A stretch of 64,000 nt of DNA from Rhodoferax lacus (GCF_003415675.1 NZ_QFZK01000008.1:111290-175289), one strand, 5' to 3'; shown: positions 1-10,222, counted from the first letter of the stretch. Numbers and translations are program-made. The notes: a model not told the origin generated them from the letters alone.

Positions 1-1
1 C

Positions 2-370
2 TTGTTGACACGTATTCGCAATGCGCAAATGGTGGCAAAGACTTCGGTCTCCATCCCCTCTTCCAAAGTGAAGATTGCCATTGCAGCCGTGCTGCAAGAA
101 GAAGGTTATATCGACGGTTACAAGGTTGTTGCTGAAGGCGGCAAATCTGAACTCGTTATCGCCCTGAAATATTACGCCGGTCGCCCTGTGATCGAACGTA
201 TTGAGCGTGTGAGCCGTCCCGGCCTGCGCGTTTACCGTGGCAGCGATGCCATCCCCCAGGTCCAGAACGGACTCGGTGTGGCCATCGTTACAACGCCCAA
301 GGGCGTGATGACTGATCGCAAAGCGCGCGCTACCGGTGTCGGTGGCGAAGTGCTCTGCTACGTCGCTTAA
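2..370 (+). CDS. rpsH: 30S ribosomal protein S8, 5' truncated by the window edge
   Basis: S8 binds the central domain of 16S rRNA and helps assemble the small-subunit platform. The visible part begins at LLTRIRNAQ, which in the family follows about nine N-terminal residues, so the real start lies before the window and the first codon seen is not a start. The C-terminal [19 protein letters not shown] is the conserved S8 end. It is followed 22 bases later by rplF, the standard spc-operon order. Confidence 0.97.
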   Translation: MLTRIRNAQMVAKTSVSIPSSKVKIAIAAVLQEEGYIDGYKVVAEGGKSELVIALKYYAGRPVIERIERVSRPGLRVYRGSDAIPQVQNGLGVAIVTTPKGVMTDRKARATGVGGEVLCYVA

Positions 371-392
371 GCCACATAGAGGAGTATTCAAA

Positions 393-926
393 ATGTCCCG
401 TGTAGGCAAACTTCCAGTCATGATCCCCGCCGGTGTGGATGTGTCTTTCAATGCAGGTCTGGTCAGTGTCAAAGGCACTGGCGGCGCCCTGCAGCTGACA
501 CTCAACAGCCTGGTGACCATGGCTAACGACGCAGGCAAACTCAACTTTGCTCCTGCCAACGACTCCCGTGAAGCAGATGCCATGACCGGCACCATGCGTC
601 AACTGGTCAACAACATGGTGGTCGGCGTGACCAAGGGCTTCGAGAAGAAGCTCAACCTGATCGGCGTGGGCTATAAGGCCTCTGCCGCAGGTACCAAGTT
701 GAACCTGGTGGTGGGTTACTCCCATCCGGTGAACATCGATATGCCTGCTGGCATAACGGTGGCTACCCCCACCCCCACAGAAATCCTGATCAAGGGCGCT
801 GACCGTCAGCGCGTTGGCCAGATTGCTGCTGAGATCCGTGCTGTTCGTCCTCCAGAGCCTTACAAGGGCAAGGGTATCCGTTACTCGGACGAAAAGATCA
901 CGATCAAAGAAACCAAGAAGAAATAA
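393..926 (+). CDS. rplF: 50S ribosomal protein L6
   Basis: L6 sits near the factor-binding region of the 50S subunit. The 177-residue product starts MSRVGKLPV and ends in a lysine-rich tail after the conserved [11 protein letters not shown] segment. The ATG at 393 is preceded by GAGGAG; the open frame runs further upstream into rpsH but that extension is not L6. It lies between rpsH and rplR, probably cotranscribed and translationally coupled within the spc operon. Confidence 0.98.
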   Translation: MSRVGKLPVMIPAGVDVSFNAGLVSVKGTGGALQLTLNSLVTMANDAGKLNFAPANDSREADAMTGTMRQLVNNMVVGVTKGFEKKLNLIGVGYKASAAGTKLNLVVGYSHPVNIDMPAGITVATPTPTEILIKGADRQRVGQIAAEIRAVRPPEPYKGKGIRYSDEKITIKETKKK

Positions 927-937
927 GGAGCTGCACC

Positions 938-1303
938 ATGTTGACCAAAAAAGAGCAGCGTCTTCGCCGGGCCCGTCAGACGCGTATCCGCATCGCCACA
1001 CAAGGCGTTGCCCGTCTGACCGTGAACCGCACCAATTTGCACATCTACGCATCCGTCATCTCTGGCGACGGCGGCAAGGTGATTGCAACGGCCTCTACAG
1101 CCGAAGCCGAAGTGCGTACCGCACTGGGTGCAGCTGGCAAGGGCGGCAATGTTGCCGCAGCAGAATTGATCGGCAAGCGCGTGGCTGAAAAGGCCAAGGC
1201 TGCTGGCGTCGAAAAAGTGGCATTTGACCGCGCAGGTTTTGCGTACCACGGCCGAGTCAAAGCGTTGGCTGATGCCGCACGCGCGGCTGGCTTGCAGTTC
1301 TAA
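938..1303 (+). CDS. rplR: 50S ribosomal protein L18
   Basis: L18 binds 5S rRNA and anchors it in the large subunit. The 121-residue product has the basic N-terminus [16 protein letters not shown] and the typical end AAGLQF. The start follows AAGGAGCTGCACC, a good ribosome-binding site. The next gene, rpsE, begins 17 bases after the stop. Confidence 0.98.
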   Translation: MLTKKEQRLRRARQTRIRIATQGVARLTVNRTNLHIYASVISGDGGKVIATASTAEAEVRTALGAAGKGGNVAAAELIGKRVAEKAKAAGVEKVAFDRAGFAYHGRVKALADAARAAGLQF

Positions 1304-1320
1304 GCAGATCGGAAATCAGT

Positions 1321-1845
1321 ATGGCTAAAGTTCAAGCAAAAATGCAAGGTAAGGCCGAGGGTCCTGAGGACGGTCTGCGCGAGAAGATGATCGCGATCAA
1401 CCGCGTCACCAAGGTTGTGAAGGGTGGTCGTATTCTCGGCTTCGCTGCACTGACCGTCGTGGGTGATGGCGATGGCCGCATCGGTATGGGCAAGGGTAAA
1501 TCCAAGGAAGTTCCGGCTGCTGTGCAGAAGGCCATGGAAGAAGCCCGTCGCAACATGCTGACCGTCTCTCTCAAGAACGGCACCATTCACCACAAGGTGA
1601 TGGGTCGCCACGGCGCTGCCAGCGTCATGATGGCACCGGCTCCCAAGGGTACCGGCATCATTGCAGGCGGCCCCATGCGCGCTGTCTTCGAAGTGGTTGG
1701 TATCACCGACATCGTGGCCAAGAGCCATGGTTCGTCCAATCCCTACAACATGGTCCGTGCGACTCTGGATGCCCTGTCTGTGTCTACGACACCGGCTGCT
1801 GTGGCTGCCAAGCGTGGCAAGACTGTTGAAGAACTCTTCGTTTAA
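1321..1845 (+). CDS. rpsE: 30S ribosomal protein S5
   Basis: S5 is a primary decoding-fidelity protein of the small subunit. The 174-residue product has the double-stranded-RNA-binding-like N-terminal half ([18 protein letters not shown]) and the conserved [13 protein letters not shown] segment. Gene order rplR-rpsE-rpmD is canonical and spacing is short, so it is part of the same transcript. Confidence 0.98.
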   Translation: MAKVQAKMQGKAEGPEDGLREKMIAINRVTKVVKGGRILGFAALTVVGDGDGRIGMGKGKSKEVPAAVQKAMEEARRNMLTVSLKNGTIHHKVMGRHGAASVMMAPAPKGTGIIAGGPMRAVFEVVGITDIVAKSHGSSNPYNMVRATLDALSVSTTPAAVAAKRGKTVEELFV

Positions 1846-1860
1846 TCGGGGATTCCAATC

Positions 1861-2043
1861 ATGACAACACAACAAACCGTCAAAGTCCAATTGGTGCGTA
1901 GCCCCATTGGCTGCCAGGAATCACACCGCGCCACCGTGCGTGGTCTGGGCCTGCGCAAGCTCAACAGCGTCAGCGAACTCAAGGACTCTCCTGAAGTGCG
2001 CGGCATGATCAACAAGATCGCATACCTGGTCAAGGTTCTCTAA
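1861..2043 (+). CDS. rpmD: 50S ribosomal protein L30
   Basis: A small 60-residue large-subunit protein. It shows the L30 core [20 protein letters not shown] followed by [12 protein letters not shown]. The length equals that of bacterial L30 proteins. It sits between rpsE and rplO with 15- and 10-base gaps. Confidence 0.98.
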   Translation: MTTQQTVKVQLVRSPIGCQESHRATVRGLGLRKLNSVSELKDSPEVRGMINKIAYLVKVL

Positions 2044-2053
2044 GGGATTCATG

Positions 2054-2485
2054 ATGGAACTCAATGACATCAAGCCCGCAGCGGGTGCAAAACACGCCAA
2101 GCGTCGCGTCGGTCGCGGCATTGGCTCCGGTCTGGGTAAAACCGCCGGTCGTGGTCACAAGGGTCAGAAGTCGCGTTCGGGCGGCGGACCAGCAGTCGGC
2201 TTTGAAGGCGGTCAAATGCCTATGCACCGTCGCTTGCCCAAGCGCGGTTTCAAATCGCATTTGCTGCAATTCAATGACGAAATCACTTTGACAGCCCTGG
2301 AAGCCCTGGGCGTTGCCGAAGTCGATCTGCTGACATTGAAGCAAGCCGGCGCCGTGAGCCAGAAGATCAAGGTCGTCAAGGTGATCAACACCGGCGCTTT
2401 GACCAAGGCCATCAAGGTCACCGGTCTCGGTGCTACTGCTGGTGCCAAGGCTGCTATCGAAGCTGCCGGCGGCAGCGTTGCTTAA
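2054..2485 (+). CDS. rplO: 50S ribosomal protein L15
   Basis: L15 is a late-assembly large-subunit protein with a glycine/arginine-rich N-terminal extension ([19 protein letters not shown]). Two adjacent ATG codons occur at 2051 and 2054; [11 protein letters not shown] from 2054 matches the usual family start, giving 143 residues. secY starts 22 bases after the stop, so translation of the translocon is tied to ribosomal protein synthesis. Confidence 0.97.
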   Translation: MELNDIKPAAGAKHAKRRVGRGIGSGLGKTAGRGHKGQKSRSGGGPAVGFEGGQMPMHRRLPKRGFKSHLLQFNDEITLTALEALGVAEVDLLTLKQAGAVSQKIKVVKVINTGALTKAIKVTGLGATAGAKAAIEAAGGSVA

Positions 2486-2507
2486 TTGCTGACTGAAAGA
2501 AAACAAC

Positions 2508-3818
2508 GTGGCAACTAGCGCTGCTGATATCGCAAAGACAGGCAAGTTCGGTGACTTGCGTCGCCGCCTCGTCTTCTTGCTGCTGGCGCTGGTGGTGTAC
2601 CGTGTCGGCGCACATATTCCTGTGCCCGGCATCGACCCCGCCCAGTTGCAGCAACTCTTCAAGGGCCAGCAGGGCGGCATATTGAGCCTGTTCAATATGT
2701 TCTCTGGCGGAGCCCTGTCACGTTTCACGATCTTTGCATTGGGAATCATGCCGTACATCTCGGCATCGATCATCATGCAACTGCTGACCTATGTTGTGCC
2801 CACCTTCGAGCAGATGAAGAAGGAAGGCGAAGCGGGTCGTCGCAAGATCACACAGATCACACGGTACGGCACGCTTGGCCTGGCACTGTTCCAGTCTCTG
2901 GGCATTGCGGTAGCGCTGGAATCTTCGGCTGGCTTGGTGATTTCTCCTGGCTTTGGATTTCGCCTGACATCGGTTGTCACCCTCACGGCGGGCACCATGT
3001 TCCTGATGTGGCTGGGTGAGCAGATCACCGAGCGCGGTCTGGGCAACGGTATCTCGATCCTGATCTTCGGTGGTATTGCGGCAGGTCTGCCCAACGCCAT
3101 CGGTGGCTTGCTGGAACTGGTTCGTACCGGCGCCATGAGCATCATCGTGTCGCTGCTGATCCTGGTGCTGGTGGCTGCAGTCACCTACTTCGTGGTGTTT
3201 GTGGAGCGCGGTCAACGCAAGATCCTGGTCAACTATGCCCGCAGGCAGGTTGGCAACAAGGTCTACGGTGGTCAGTCCTCGCATCTGCCCCTGAAGCTGA
3301 ACATGGCAGGTGTGATTCCTCCCATCTTCGCATCCTCTATAATCCTGCTTCCCGCAACGGTGGCGAACTGGTTCAGTACCGGTGACTCCATGCGCTGGTT
3401 GAAAGATATATCCAGCACCTTGAGCCCCGGTCAGCCCGTGTATGTGATGTTGTATGCCGCTGCAATCGTGTTCTTCTGCTTCTTCTACACCGCGTTGGTA
3501 TTCAACAGCCGTGAGACAGCAGACAACCTGAAGAAGAGTGGCGCGTTTATTCCCGGTATCCGTCCTGGTGACCAGACCGCGAAATACATCGACAAGATCC
3601 TGTTGCGTCTGACGCTGGCCGGTGCTGTGTACATCACATTCGTGTGTTTGCTGCCCGAGTTCCTGATTTTGAAATACAACGTGCCGTTCTACTTCGGTGG
3701 AACGTCGCTTCTGATTATTGTGGTGGTCACCATGGACTTCATGGCCCAGGTTCAGAATTACCTGATGTCCCAGCAATATGACTCTCTGCTGAAGAAGGCG
3801 AACTTCAAGTCGTCTTGA
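2508..3818 (+). CDS. secY: Protein translocase subunit SecY
   Basis: SecY forms the membrane channel of the Sec translocon together with SecE and SecG. The 436-residue product has ten hydrophobic segments, the plug-region stretch [22 protein letters not shown] and the conserved [16 protein letters not shown] segment. The start is a GTG ([12 protein letters not shown]), preceded by GAAAGAAAAC. It is the only non-ribosomal protein of the spc operon apart from any initiation factor; no infA follows it here. Confidence 0.97.
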   Translation: MATSAADIAKTGKFGDLRRRLVFLLLALVVYRVGAHIPVPGIDPAQLQQLFKGQQGGILSLFNMFSGGALSRFTIFALGIMPYISASIIMQLLTYVVPTFEQMKKEGEAGRRKITQITRYGTLGLALFQSLGIAVALESSAGLVISPGFGFRLTSVVTLTAGTMFLMWLGEQITERGLGNGISILIFGGIAAGLPNAIGGLLELVRTGAMSIIVSLLILVLVAAVTYFVVFVERGQRKILVNYARRQVGNKVYGGQSSHLPLKLNMAGVIPPIFASSIILLPATVANWFSTGDSMRWLKDISSTLSPGQPVYVMLYAAAIVFFCFFYTALVFNSRETADNLKKSGAFIPGIRPGDQTAKYIDKILLRLTLAGAVYITFVCLLPEFLILKYNVPFYFGGTSLLIIVVVTMDFMAQVQNYLMSQQYDSLLKKANFKSS

Positions 3819-3967
3819 TGCAGGGGGTGGGGATCAAACGGATTCTTCCGGGTGACAGAGTAAATGGTGAGACGCAGCTGTGATGGCCGCGTCTTGTGAG
3901 TCAAGTTTTAGCGCAGGTTCCGCGCGATTCAAAGTCGGAACATGGCGAAGGTTTTTAGGAGAGAAAT

Positions 3968-4081
3968 ATGAAAGTTTCGGCTTCGGTCAAGAAAATTTGC
4001 CGTAACTGCAAAATTATCCGACGCAAGGGCGTTGTGCGTGTGATCTGTACTGATCCGCGTCACAAGCAGCGTCAGGGTTAA
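3968..4081 (+). CDS. rpmJ: 50S ribosomal protein L36
   Basis: A 37-residue zinc-binding large-subunit protein. The sequence [15 protein letters not shown] then [14 protein letters not shown] contains the C-x2-C...C...H zinc ligands of the zinc-containing L36 form. An AGGAG-like site (TTTTTAGGAGAG) lies just upstream. It is preceded by a 149-base gap after secY in which many relatives carry infA, and is followed 24 bases later by rpsM. Confidence 0.97.
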   Translation: MKVSASVKKICRNCKIIRRKGVVRVICTDPRHKQRQG

Positions 4082-4105
4082 TTGCAAGAGTTTTAGAGGA
4101 CGAAA

Positions 4106-4471
4106 ATGGCACGTATCGCTGGCATCAATATTCCGCCGCAACAGCATTCTGAAATTGGCCTCACCGCCATCTTTGGAATCGGTCGCACCCGCGCTCGCAA
4201 AATCTGCGAAGCTTGTGGCATCGCTTATTCCAAGAAGGTCAAGGATTTGACCGACTCGGATTTGGAAAAAATTCGCGATCAAATCGCCCAGTTCACCATC
4301 GAAGGTGACCTGCGCCGCGAAACAACCATGAACATCAAGCGTTTGATGGACATCGGTTGCTACCGTGGATTCCGCCATCGCCGCGGTCTGCCCATGCGTG
4401 GTCAGCGCACGCGCACCAACGCACGTACACGCAAAGGCCCCCGTAAGGCTGCTGCATCCTTGAAGAAATAA
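4106..4471 (+). CDS. rpsM: 30S ribosomal protein S13
   Basis: S13 sits at the head of the small subunit and contacts the P-site tRNA and bridges to the 50S subunit. The 121-residue product has [10 protein letters not shown] at the start, the HhH-like segment [16 protein letters not shown] and the basic C-terminal tail [18 protein letters not shown]. It heads the alpha-operon part (rpsM-rpsK-rpsD-rpoA-rplQ). Confidence 0.98.
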   Translation: MARIAGINIPPQQHSEIGLTAIFGIGRTRARKICEACGIAYSKKVKDLTDSDLEKIRDQIAQFTIEGDLRRETTMNIKRLMDIGCYRGFRHRRGLPMRGQRTRTNARTRKGPRKAAASLKK

Positions 4472-4484
4472 GGGATAGAGAACC

Positions 4485-4889
4485 ATGGCAAAAGCACCCG
4501 CCAATAACGCAGCGCAACGCGTCCGCAAGAAAGTCCGCAAGAATGTTGCAGACGGCATTGCACACGTGCACGCTTCGTTCAACAACACCATCATCACCAT
4601 CACCGATCGCCAGGGCAATGCCTTGTCGTGGGCATCGTCTGGTGGTCAAGGTTTCAAGGGCTCTCGCAAGTCCACTCCGTTCGCAGCCCAGGTTGCTTCC
4701 GAAGTGGCTGGTCGTGCAGCACTTGAGCAAGGTATCAAGAACCTCGATGTCGAAATCAAGGGTCCTGGTCCTGGCCGTGAATCCTCGGTGCGCGCCCTGG
4801 CCGCCCTTGGTATTCGCATCAACATGATTGCTGACGTGACACCGGTGCCGCACAACGGCTGCCGCCCACAGAAGCGTCGTCGCATCTAA
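4485..4889 (+). CDS. rpsK: 30S ribosomal protein S11
   Basis: S11 forms the platform near the mRNA exit. The 134-residue product contains [21 protein letters not shown] and ends [18 protein letters not shown], both diagnostic of S11. It starts 13 bases after rpsM. The 82-base gap to rpsD carries two stable hairpins (separate entry). Confidence 0.98.
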   Translation: MAKAPANNAAQRVRKKVRKNVADGIAHVHASFNNTIITITDRQGNALSWASSGGQGFKGSRKSTPFAAQVASEVAGRAALEQGIKNLDVEIKGPGPGRESSVRALAALGIRINMIADVTPVPHNGCRPQKRRRI

Positions 4890-4907
4890 TTCATTCACAA
4901 GCCCACC

Positions 4908-4947
4908 GCCACCATCTTCGGATGGTGGCTCCCGCATTTCCGTGCGG
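4908..4947 (+). promoter_or_regulatory. Paired hairpins in the rpsK-rpsD gap
   Basis: GCCACCATC (4908-4916) pairs perfectly with GATGGTGGC (4921-4929) around a TTCG tetraloop. A second stem, CCGCAT with GTGCGG (4932-4937 and 4942-4947), follows after two bases. No T-run comes after, so this is not a classical terminator. The position just before rpsD, which in E. coli encodes the autogenous repressor S4, suggests an mRNA structure for regulation or mRNA stability; that role is inference. Confidence 0.5.
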
Positions 4948-4971
4948 CAGATGACATAAAAGGAAGTTCAA

Positions 4972-5595
4972 GTGGCACGTTACCTAGGCCCCAAGGCCAA
5001 ACTCTCCCGCCGTGAAGGCACTGACCTGTTTCTGAAGAGCGCACGCCGCTCCATCGGTGACAAGGCCAAGTTCGACTCCAAGCCAGGCCAGCACGGTCGC
5101 ACCTCCGGTGCCCGTACGTCTGACTACGGTATCCAGTTGCGCGAAAAGCAAAAAGTAAAGCGCATGTACGGCGTGCTGGAGCGTCAGTTCCGCCGCTATT
5201 TCCAGGAAGCTGACCGTCGCCGTGGCAACACCGGCGCCAACCTGCTGTTCCTCCTGGAATGCCGCCTGGACAACGTGGTCTACCGCATGGGCTTTGGCTC
5301 CACACGTGCTGAAGCACGTCAGCTGGTGTCGCACAAGGCTATCACCGTGAACGGCAATTCCGTGAACATCCCGTCGTACATGGTCAAGGCCGGTGACGTG
5401 ATCGCTCTGCGCGAAAAGTCCAAGAAGCAGAACCGCGTGGTGGAAGCCCTGCAACTGGCCGCACAAGTTGGCATGCCAGCCTGGGTGGAAGTCAATGCTG
5501 AAAAGGCCGAAGGCGTGTTCAAGTCTGTGCCTGACCGTGACCAGTTCGCGGCCGACATCAACGAGTCGATGATCGTTGAGTTGTATTCACGTTAA
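4972..5595 (+). CDS. rpsD: 30S ribosomal protein S4
   Basis: S4 nucleates 16S rRNA 5'-domain assembly and in E. coli represses the alpha operon. The 207-residue product begins [16 protein letters not shown] from a GTG codon placed 9 bases after an AAGGAAG site. The S4 RNA-binding domain (about residues 97-160, [20 protein letters not shown]) is intact. It lies between rpsK and rpoA. Confidence 0.98.
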   Translation: MARYLGPKAKLSRREGTDLFLKSARRSIGDKAKFDSKPGQHGRTSGARTSDYGIQLREKQKVKRMYGVLERQFRRYFQEADRRRGNTGANLLFLLECRLDNVVYRMGFGSTRAEARQLVSHKAITVNGNSVNIPSYMVKAGDVIALREKSKKQNRVVEALQLAAQVGMPAWVEVNAEKAEGVFKSVPDRDQFAADINESMIVELYSR

Positions 5596-5702
5596 TTCGT
5601 TTGAATATTTGAATTCGTTCCCTGACGCAGGCCTGCCCTGTGTTGGGGTGCTTCACCAGCCTTACCGATGTAACGAGTCGGGGGTATTGAGAGGAAGTCT
5701 GC

Positions 5703-6692
5703 ATGCAGAATAGTTTGCTGAAACCAAAATCGATTAGCGTAGAACAGCTCGGTACCAACCGTGCCAAAGTGGCTCTGGAGCCTTTTGAGCGTGGTTACGG
5801 TCACACCCTGGGTAACGCGCTGCGTCGCGTTTTGCTGTCGTCCATGCCCGGATTTGCAGCAACTGAAGTCACCATCGCCGGCGTGCTCCACGAGTACTCC
5901 TCCATTGATGGCGTGCAAGAAGATGTGGTCAACATCCTGCTGAATCTGAAGGGTGTGGTCTTCAAGCTGCACAACCGCGAAGAAGTCACCCTGAGCCTGC
6001 GCAAGGACGCAGAAGGTGTTGTGACTGCCGCTGACATCCAGACCCCGCACGATGTGGAAATCATCAACCCCGGTCACGTCATTGCCAACCTGTCGCACGG
6101 CGGCAAGCTGGACATGCAGATCAAGGTTGAAAAAGGCCGTGGCTACGTGCCCGGTACCATGCGCCGCCATGCGGACGAGCCCAACAAGTCGATCGGCCGT
6201 ATTGTGCTGGACGCCTCGTTCTCGCCCGTCAAGCGCGTGAGCTACACGGTGGAAAGCGCCCGCGTTGAGCAGCGTACCGATCTGGACAAGCTGGTCGTCG
6301 AAATTGAAACCAACGGTGCCGTGTCTGCAGAAGATGCAGTGCGCGCCTCGGCCAAGATTCTGGTGGAACAGCTCGCAGTGTTTGCGCAACTCGAAGGCAG
6401 CGAACTCGCCGCTTTCGATGCACCGGCACCGCGTGGCAATACGCAATTCGACCCGATCCTGCTGCGTCCTGTGGACGAGCTCGAACTCACGGTTCGTTCT
6501 GCCAACTGCCTGAAGGCCGAGAACATCTACTACATCGGTGACCTGATTCAGCGCACCGAAAACGAGTTGCTCAAGACCCCCAACCTGGGTCGCAAGTCGC
6601 TCAATGAAATCAAGGAAGTGCTGGCTTCCCGTGGACTGACCTTGGGCATGAAGCTCGAGAGCTGGCCACCGGCCGCACTCGAGAAGCGTTAA
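5703..6692 (+). CDS. rpoA: DNA-directed RNA polymerase subunit alpha
   Basis: The alpha subunit dimerises to start core RNA polymerase assembly and its C-terminal domain contacts UP elements and activators. The 329-residue product has the N-terminal dimerisation domain ([21 protein letters not shown]) and an intact alpha-CTD ([19 protein letters not shown], then [21 protein letters not shown]). The start follows GAGAGGAAGTCTGC. A 107-base leader separates it from rpsD. Confidence 0.98.
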   Translation: MQNSLLKPKSISVEQLGTNRAKVALEPFERGYGHTLGNALRRVLLSSMPGFAATEVTIAGVLHEYSSIDGVQEDVVNILLNLKGVVFKLHNREEVTLSLRKDAEGVVTAADIQTPHDVEIINPGHVIANLSHGGKLDMQIKVEKGRGYVPGTMRRHADEPNKSIGRIVLDASFSPVKRVSYTVESARVEQRTDLDKLVVEIETNGAVSAEDAVRASAKILVEQLAVFAQLEGSELAAFDAPAPRGNTQFDPILLRPVDELELTVRSANCLKAENIYYIGDLIQRTENELLKTPNLGRKSLNEIKEVLASRGLTLGMKLESWPPAALEKR

Positions 6693-6792
6693 TCGCTTCT
6701 TGAAAAAATAGTAAATAAATAATTGCCTGAAAAGGCAATGCGCCACGGGCAGTACCTGATACGGCTGCCCGCACATAACTGAAGGAAATACC

Positions 6793-7191
6793 ATGCGCCA
6801 CGGACTCGGACTACGTAAACTCAATCGCACCACATCGCACCGCCTGGCGATGCTGCGCAACATGATGAACTCGCTCATCGAGCATGAAGTCATCAAGACC
6901 ACAGTGCCCAAGGCCAAAGAACTGCGCCGCGTGATCGAACCCATGATCACCCTGGCCAAGGTTGCCACCGTTGCCAACCGCCGTCTGGCGTTTGACCGCC
7001 TGCGCGACCGTGACAGTGTCACCAAACTCTTCAACGACCTGGGCCCCCGCTTCAATGCACGTCCCGGTGGTTACACCCGTATTCTGAAGATGGGTTTCCG
7101 CGTCGGTGACAACGCGCCCATGGCTTTGGTCGAATTGGTGGACCGTGCTGAAACTTCTGTTGAAGAAGCTGCGCAAATCGCTGCAGAATAA
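6793..7191 (+). CDS. rplQ: 50S ribosomal protein L17
   Basis: L17 lies at the peptide exit region of the 50S subunit. The 132-residue product begins [20 protein letters not shown], diagnostic of the family. An AAGGAAA site precedes the ATG. The 100-base gap after rpoA has a small stem TTGCCT-GAAA-AGGCAA (6723-6738) and a larger GGGCAG/CTGCCC stem near 6748-6770; neither has a T-run, so read-through from rpoA is expected. It is the last gene of the ribosomal cluster. Confidence 0.98.
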   Translation: MRHGLGLRKLNRTTSHRLAMLRNMMNSLIEHEVIKTTVPKAKELRRVIEPMITLAKVATVANRRLAFDRLRDRDSVTKLFNDLGPRFNARPGGYTRILKMGFRVGDNAPMALVELVDRAETSVEEAAQIAAE

Positions 7192-7209
7192 GGTATACTT
7201 ATAGCTTAC

Positions 7210-7286
<77 letters not shown>

Positions 7287-7312
7287 ATAAGCATGCGGTA
7301 AACCGCAGCAGT

Positions 7313-7339
7313 AAGGGCTCACGAAAGTGGGCCTTTTTT
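7313..7339 (+). terminator. Rho-independent terminator after tRNA-fMet
   Basis: AAGGGCTCAC (7313-7322) pairs with GTGGGCCTTT (7327-7336) around a GAAA tetraloop, and the descending arm runs into a T-tract (7334-7339). It ends the tRNA transcript and possibly read-through from the ribosomal operon. Confidence 0.85.
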
Positions 7340-7344
7340 GTTTG

Positions 7345-7383
7345 TAGCCCATCCATAGCCCAACTGTAGCCCTTCCGTAGCCT
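7345..7383. repeat. 11-bp tandem repeat next to tRNA-fMet
   Basis: TAGCCC recurs at 7345, 7356 and 7367 and as TAGCCT at 7378, giving an exact 11-bp period of the form TAGCCC(A/T)NCNN. It lies between the tRNA terminator and the first accessory gene. One helical turn per unit suits protein-binding arm sites of a recombinase, but no integrase gene remains beside it; that interpretation is inference. Confidence 0.5.
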
Positions 7384-7549
7384 AGGCATTTTTGTGGAAT
7401 TGAGTTGTGACCATTGGGAATCAGTCAATTTCATAGACTACGAATCAGACCATCGGGTTGAAATCCCGCACGAAGCCGCCATTTCGTCAGGAGCGCCCGT
7501 GTATGCCGGTAGCTACTCAAATCATTTTTGCAAATCAGACTTGTCGACC

Positions 7550-7828
7550 ATGCCAACCGATTCAGTCCTTACTTTGAAACTCCCTGAGGGATATTCGTTC
7601 GCCGACCTCAAGGTGCGTCGTTGCGATGATGACGCCATCGATCTGGACATGGACCTCGTGAAATTGATTTGCAGTATCAACGGTCTGAACTTTCACAAGG
7701 TTCTACAAAACCCCGGCCCGGTAATCACCAGCATTCTGACGCTCTGGTACAAGAGCCATTTGGCTGAAGGCGGTGCGCCAGATGCTCTGATGGAGGAACT
7801 CAAATCCCAGGGGCAGCGACTGAATTGA
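7550..7828 (+). CDS. Hypothetical protein
   Basis: An open frame of 92 residues from the ATG at 7550 (MPTDSVLTLKLPEGYSF); a longer form can start upstream at 7394, but its first part looks non-conserved and polar. No ribosome-binding site is clear for either start. The protein is acidic with no membrane segment and no motif I recognise. It lies just before the MFS transporter in the accessory stretch behind the tRNA. Confidence 0.45.
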   Translation: MPTDSVLTLKLPEGYSFADLKVRRCDDDAIDLDMDLVKLICSINGLNFHKVLQNPGPVITSILTLWYKSHLAEGGAPDALMEELKSQGQRLN

Positions 7829-7856
7829 TCACCGCTGTTATTGCGTGGCCACCATC

Positions 7857-9119
7857 ATGAGCCATGCAACCACCTTAAAATCAGGTTTGAAGGCTCCTGC
7901 TGGTACTGTAGCTGCCACCCCTCCTGTAGAGATTCAATTGCCCCGTGGAGCCCTATTGGCGCTGTCCCTCTCGGCATTCGGCAGTGGAATATCAATGCGG
8001 GTATCGGACCCTCTGCTGCCAGGGCTAGCAAGTGAGTTCTCATTGACCCTAGGACACGCAGCCTTGGTCATCACGGTATTTGCCATCGCCTATGGCTTCT
8101 CGCAACTGATTTTTGGACCACTGGGGGACCGATTCGGTAAGTACCGGGTTATCGCTTGGGGCACTATTGGATGTGCGATGACCACTGCGACATGCGCCTT
8201 GGCACCAACATTTGAGCTCTTGCTGGTGGCCAGAGCTATGGTCGGTGTATCAGCGGCGGCCATCATCCCGCTGGCTATGGCTTGGATTGGCGATGTCACG
8301 TCGTACGAACGACGCCAACCCATCCTTGCCAAGTTTATGATTGGACAGGTGATGGGTGTGTCCAGCGGTGTGCTTTTGGGTGGCTATGCAGCTGACCACC
8401 TGCATTGGCGGACGCCGTTCGAGGCCATTGCTGTGTATTTCGCGCTGGTTGGCGCCTACCTTCTGTGGATCAACCGCCGCTTGCCCCTGGGGGCCAAAAA
8501 GACCAACCCACCTCAAGGCAATGCACTGCAGCGCATGATCTCGGAGTTCGGTCAGGTACTGGCCGTCCCCTGGGCTCGGATAGTGCTGCTCACCGTGTTT
8601 GCTGAAGGTGCATGCATTTTCGGATCCTTTGCCTTTATGGTGACACATGTCCACCAAGTGCATGCTATTTCGCTGGCGTTGGCTGGTCAGGTTGTTATGC
8701 TCTTCGGCCTGGGCGGGCTGCTGTTCGCAGTCAGTGCCTACTACCTGGTTCACAGGCTTGGAGAGACGGGGCTATGCCGATGGGGTGGTCTCTTGGTGGC
8801 GGTGTCCTACATAACCGTGGCAGTATCGAACAATTGGTGGTGGGACGTGCCGGCATGTTTCTGCGCAGGGCTGGGCTTCTATATGCTTCACAACACCTTG
8901 CAAATCAATGCCACGCAAATGGCGCCGGAGCGCCGGGGTGCCGCAGTGGCTGCATTTGCCGCCTCGTACTTCATTGGCCAGTCCGCAGGTATCGCACTGA
9001 GCGGGGCCTTGATTTCAACCATTGGCACCAAAGGCGTGATCCTTATAGGCGCTGTGGGGGTCGTACTGGTTTCCCAGAACTTTGCCCGCTTGATGAGCAC
9101 ACACCGAAGAAAGGTTTAA
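7857..9119 (+). CDS. Major facilitator superfamily transporter
   Basis: A 420-residue inner-membrane protein with about twelve hydrophobic segments. The MFS signature between helices 2 and 3 is visible as GPLGDRFGKYRV, and helix 4-5 carries the RAMVGVSAAAIIPLAMAWIGD stretch seen in drug:H+ antiporters. It is probably a small-molecule exporter; the substrate cannot be told. The ATG at 7857 was preferred; an in-frame GTG at 7845 would add four residues. The next gene starts three bases after the stop, so the two are likely coexpressed. Confidence 0.85.
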   Translation: MSHATTLKSGLKAPAGTVAATPPVEIQLPRGALLALSLSAFGSGISMRVSDPLLPGLASEFSLTLGHAALVITVFAIAYGFSQLIFGPLGDRFGKYRVIAWGTIGCAMTTATCALAPTFELLLVARAMVGVSAAAIIPLAMAWIGDVTSYERRQPILAKFMIGQVMGVSSGVLLGGYAADHLHWRTPFEAIAVYFALVGAYLLWINRRLPLGAKKTNPPQGNALQRMISEFGQVLAVPWARIVLLTVFAEGACIFGSFAFMVTHVHQVHAISLALAGQVVMLFGLGGLLFAVSAYYLVHRLGETGLCRWGGLLVAVSYITVAVSNNWWWDVPACFCAGLGFYMLHNTLQINATQMAPERRGAAVAAFAASYFIGQSAGIALSGALISTIGTKGVILIGAVGVVLVSQNFARLMSTHRRKV

Positions 9120-9122
9120 CAC

Positions 9123-9755
9123 ATGCAACACGTCAACCCAACCCCTGCGGCCGTTGAGGCCTTCCAACAATTCTATTTGGCAGAGCTTGATAGCCGGGTG
9201 CAGCGGAGTGAAGTGGTAGGTGCCATCACCCTCAAGAAGGGCAGTGCGGCGCTCTTCTTTGAACCCACTGAGGGCAAGTTCACTTTGGTGGAGAAGATGC
9301 CCGATGTAGAAGAGGCCAACGTCTTTGACTGCGTGCCGCGAGAGCAATGGGGACGCACGGTCATGCTGTTTGGCCATGCCACCAACACCGGCGGCTATAT
9401 TGCCTCGGGTCACGCTACATTGGACGCAAACACCATCAAGATCAAACTTGCAACAGGCGCCTATTACAGGCTTGATGTGGACGGGACGCTCGCCCACTTG
9501 CAACCATTTGTTGGGGAGCCAATCAATGCCAAGCCAGAGCCGGCAAGACAGGAGAAGCGAACACCAGCGCGCTCCAACAAGCCGCAGGTGCGCCAGTTCG
9601 AAAAACCGGCTGCTCCTCGCGTGGATGCATCGCAACAAGTAAACATGAACTCACGCACCAACGAGGAGTGCGAAGACCTGACGGAAGATGATCTGCGGCG
9701 CCTGCGAGGCGAAATGCCAGTCACGGCAAAGTCAAGGAAAAAATGGCAGCACTGA
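9123..9755 (+). CDS. Hypothetical protein cotranscribed with the MFS transporter
   Basis: A soluble protein of 210 residues. The first 125 residues look folded (alternating hydrophobic pattern, a VMLFGHATNTGGYIASGHATL stretch). The rest is a low-complexity basic linker rich in Pro, Lys, Arg and Gln, then an acidic patch (ECEDLTEDDLRRLRGEM) and a basic end. No catalytic motif is evident and I do not recognise the family. The three-base gap to the transporter suggests translational coupling. Confidence 0.6.
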   Translation: MQHVNPTPAAVEAFQQFYLAELDSRVQRSEVVGAITLKKGSAALFFEPTEGKFTLVEKMPDVEEANVFDCVPREQWGRTVMLFGHATNTGGYIASGHATLDANTIKIKLATGAYYRLDVDGTLAHLQPFVGEPINAKPEPARQEKRTPARSNKPQVRQFEKPAAPRVDASQQVNMNSRTNEECEDLTEDDLRRLRGEMPVTAKSRKKWQH

Positions 9756-10000
9756 GCAAGAAACCGCCAAACAAAAAAAGAAAAATAAACAAAAACGATC
9801 TGCATCCTTTTTAAGCAGGCTACTCCAAGCCAATAGGCATGCGGGTTTGCCACATATGTCCCAGAGTTATCCCCAGAACAGCACACAGGTTCTGTGGAAA
9901 GGGCTGACATTGACCTGTGGTAGCGGATCAGGTGGCCAAACAGTTTAAATGCAGCCAATCGGGCGCACATGCAATTTCATAGAAAACAAGTTCCCGGACG

Positions 10001-10198
10001 ATGACAACAATCAACAAATGCCATCGATGTGGCGCGACCAGTTACAAGCCGGTGATCAAGCGTGATGAGAGCGGCACCATGAAGCCCTCGGGTGAGAACC
10101 AATGCGTGGGATGCAAACTGATTTTTACCGACATTGACACGTGGAGGAATGTATCTACGAAAGACGACGTGAACATCCAGGGCGAGGATGAGAGATAG
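10001..10198 (+). CDS. Small zinc-ribbon-like protein
   Basis: A 65-residue protein with two C-x2-C pairs, CHRCG at residues 7-11 and CVGC about 24 residues later, spaced like a zinc ribbon. It is hydrophilic, without signal peptide. It lies 24 bases before another tiny Cys-containing gene, so the two may form a unit. The function is unknown; structural or nucleic-acid-binding zinc proteins of this size are common on mobile DNA. Confidence 0.6.
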   Translation: MTTINKCHRCGATSYKPVIKRDESGTMKPSGENQCVGCKLIFTDIDTWRNVSTKDDVNIQGEDER

Positions 10199-10222
10199 GC
10201 CCATTCGACAGGAACAGAAACA

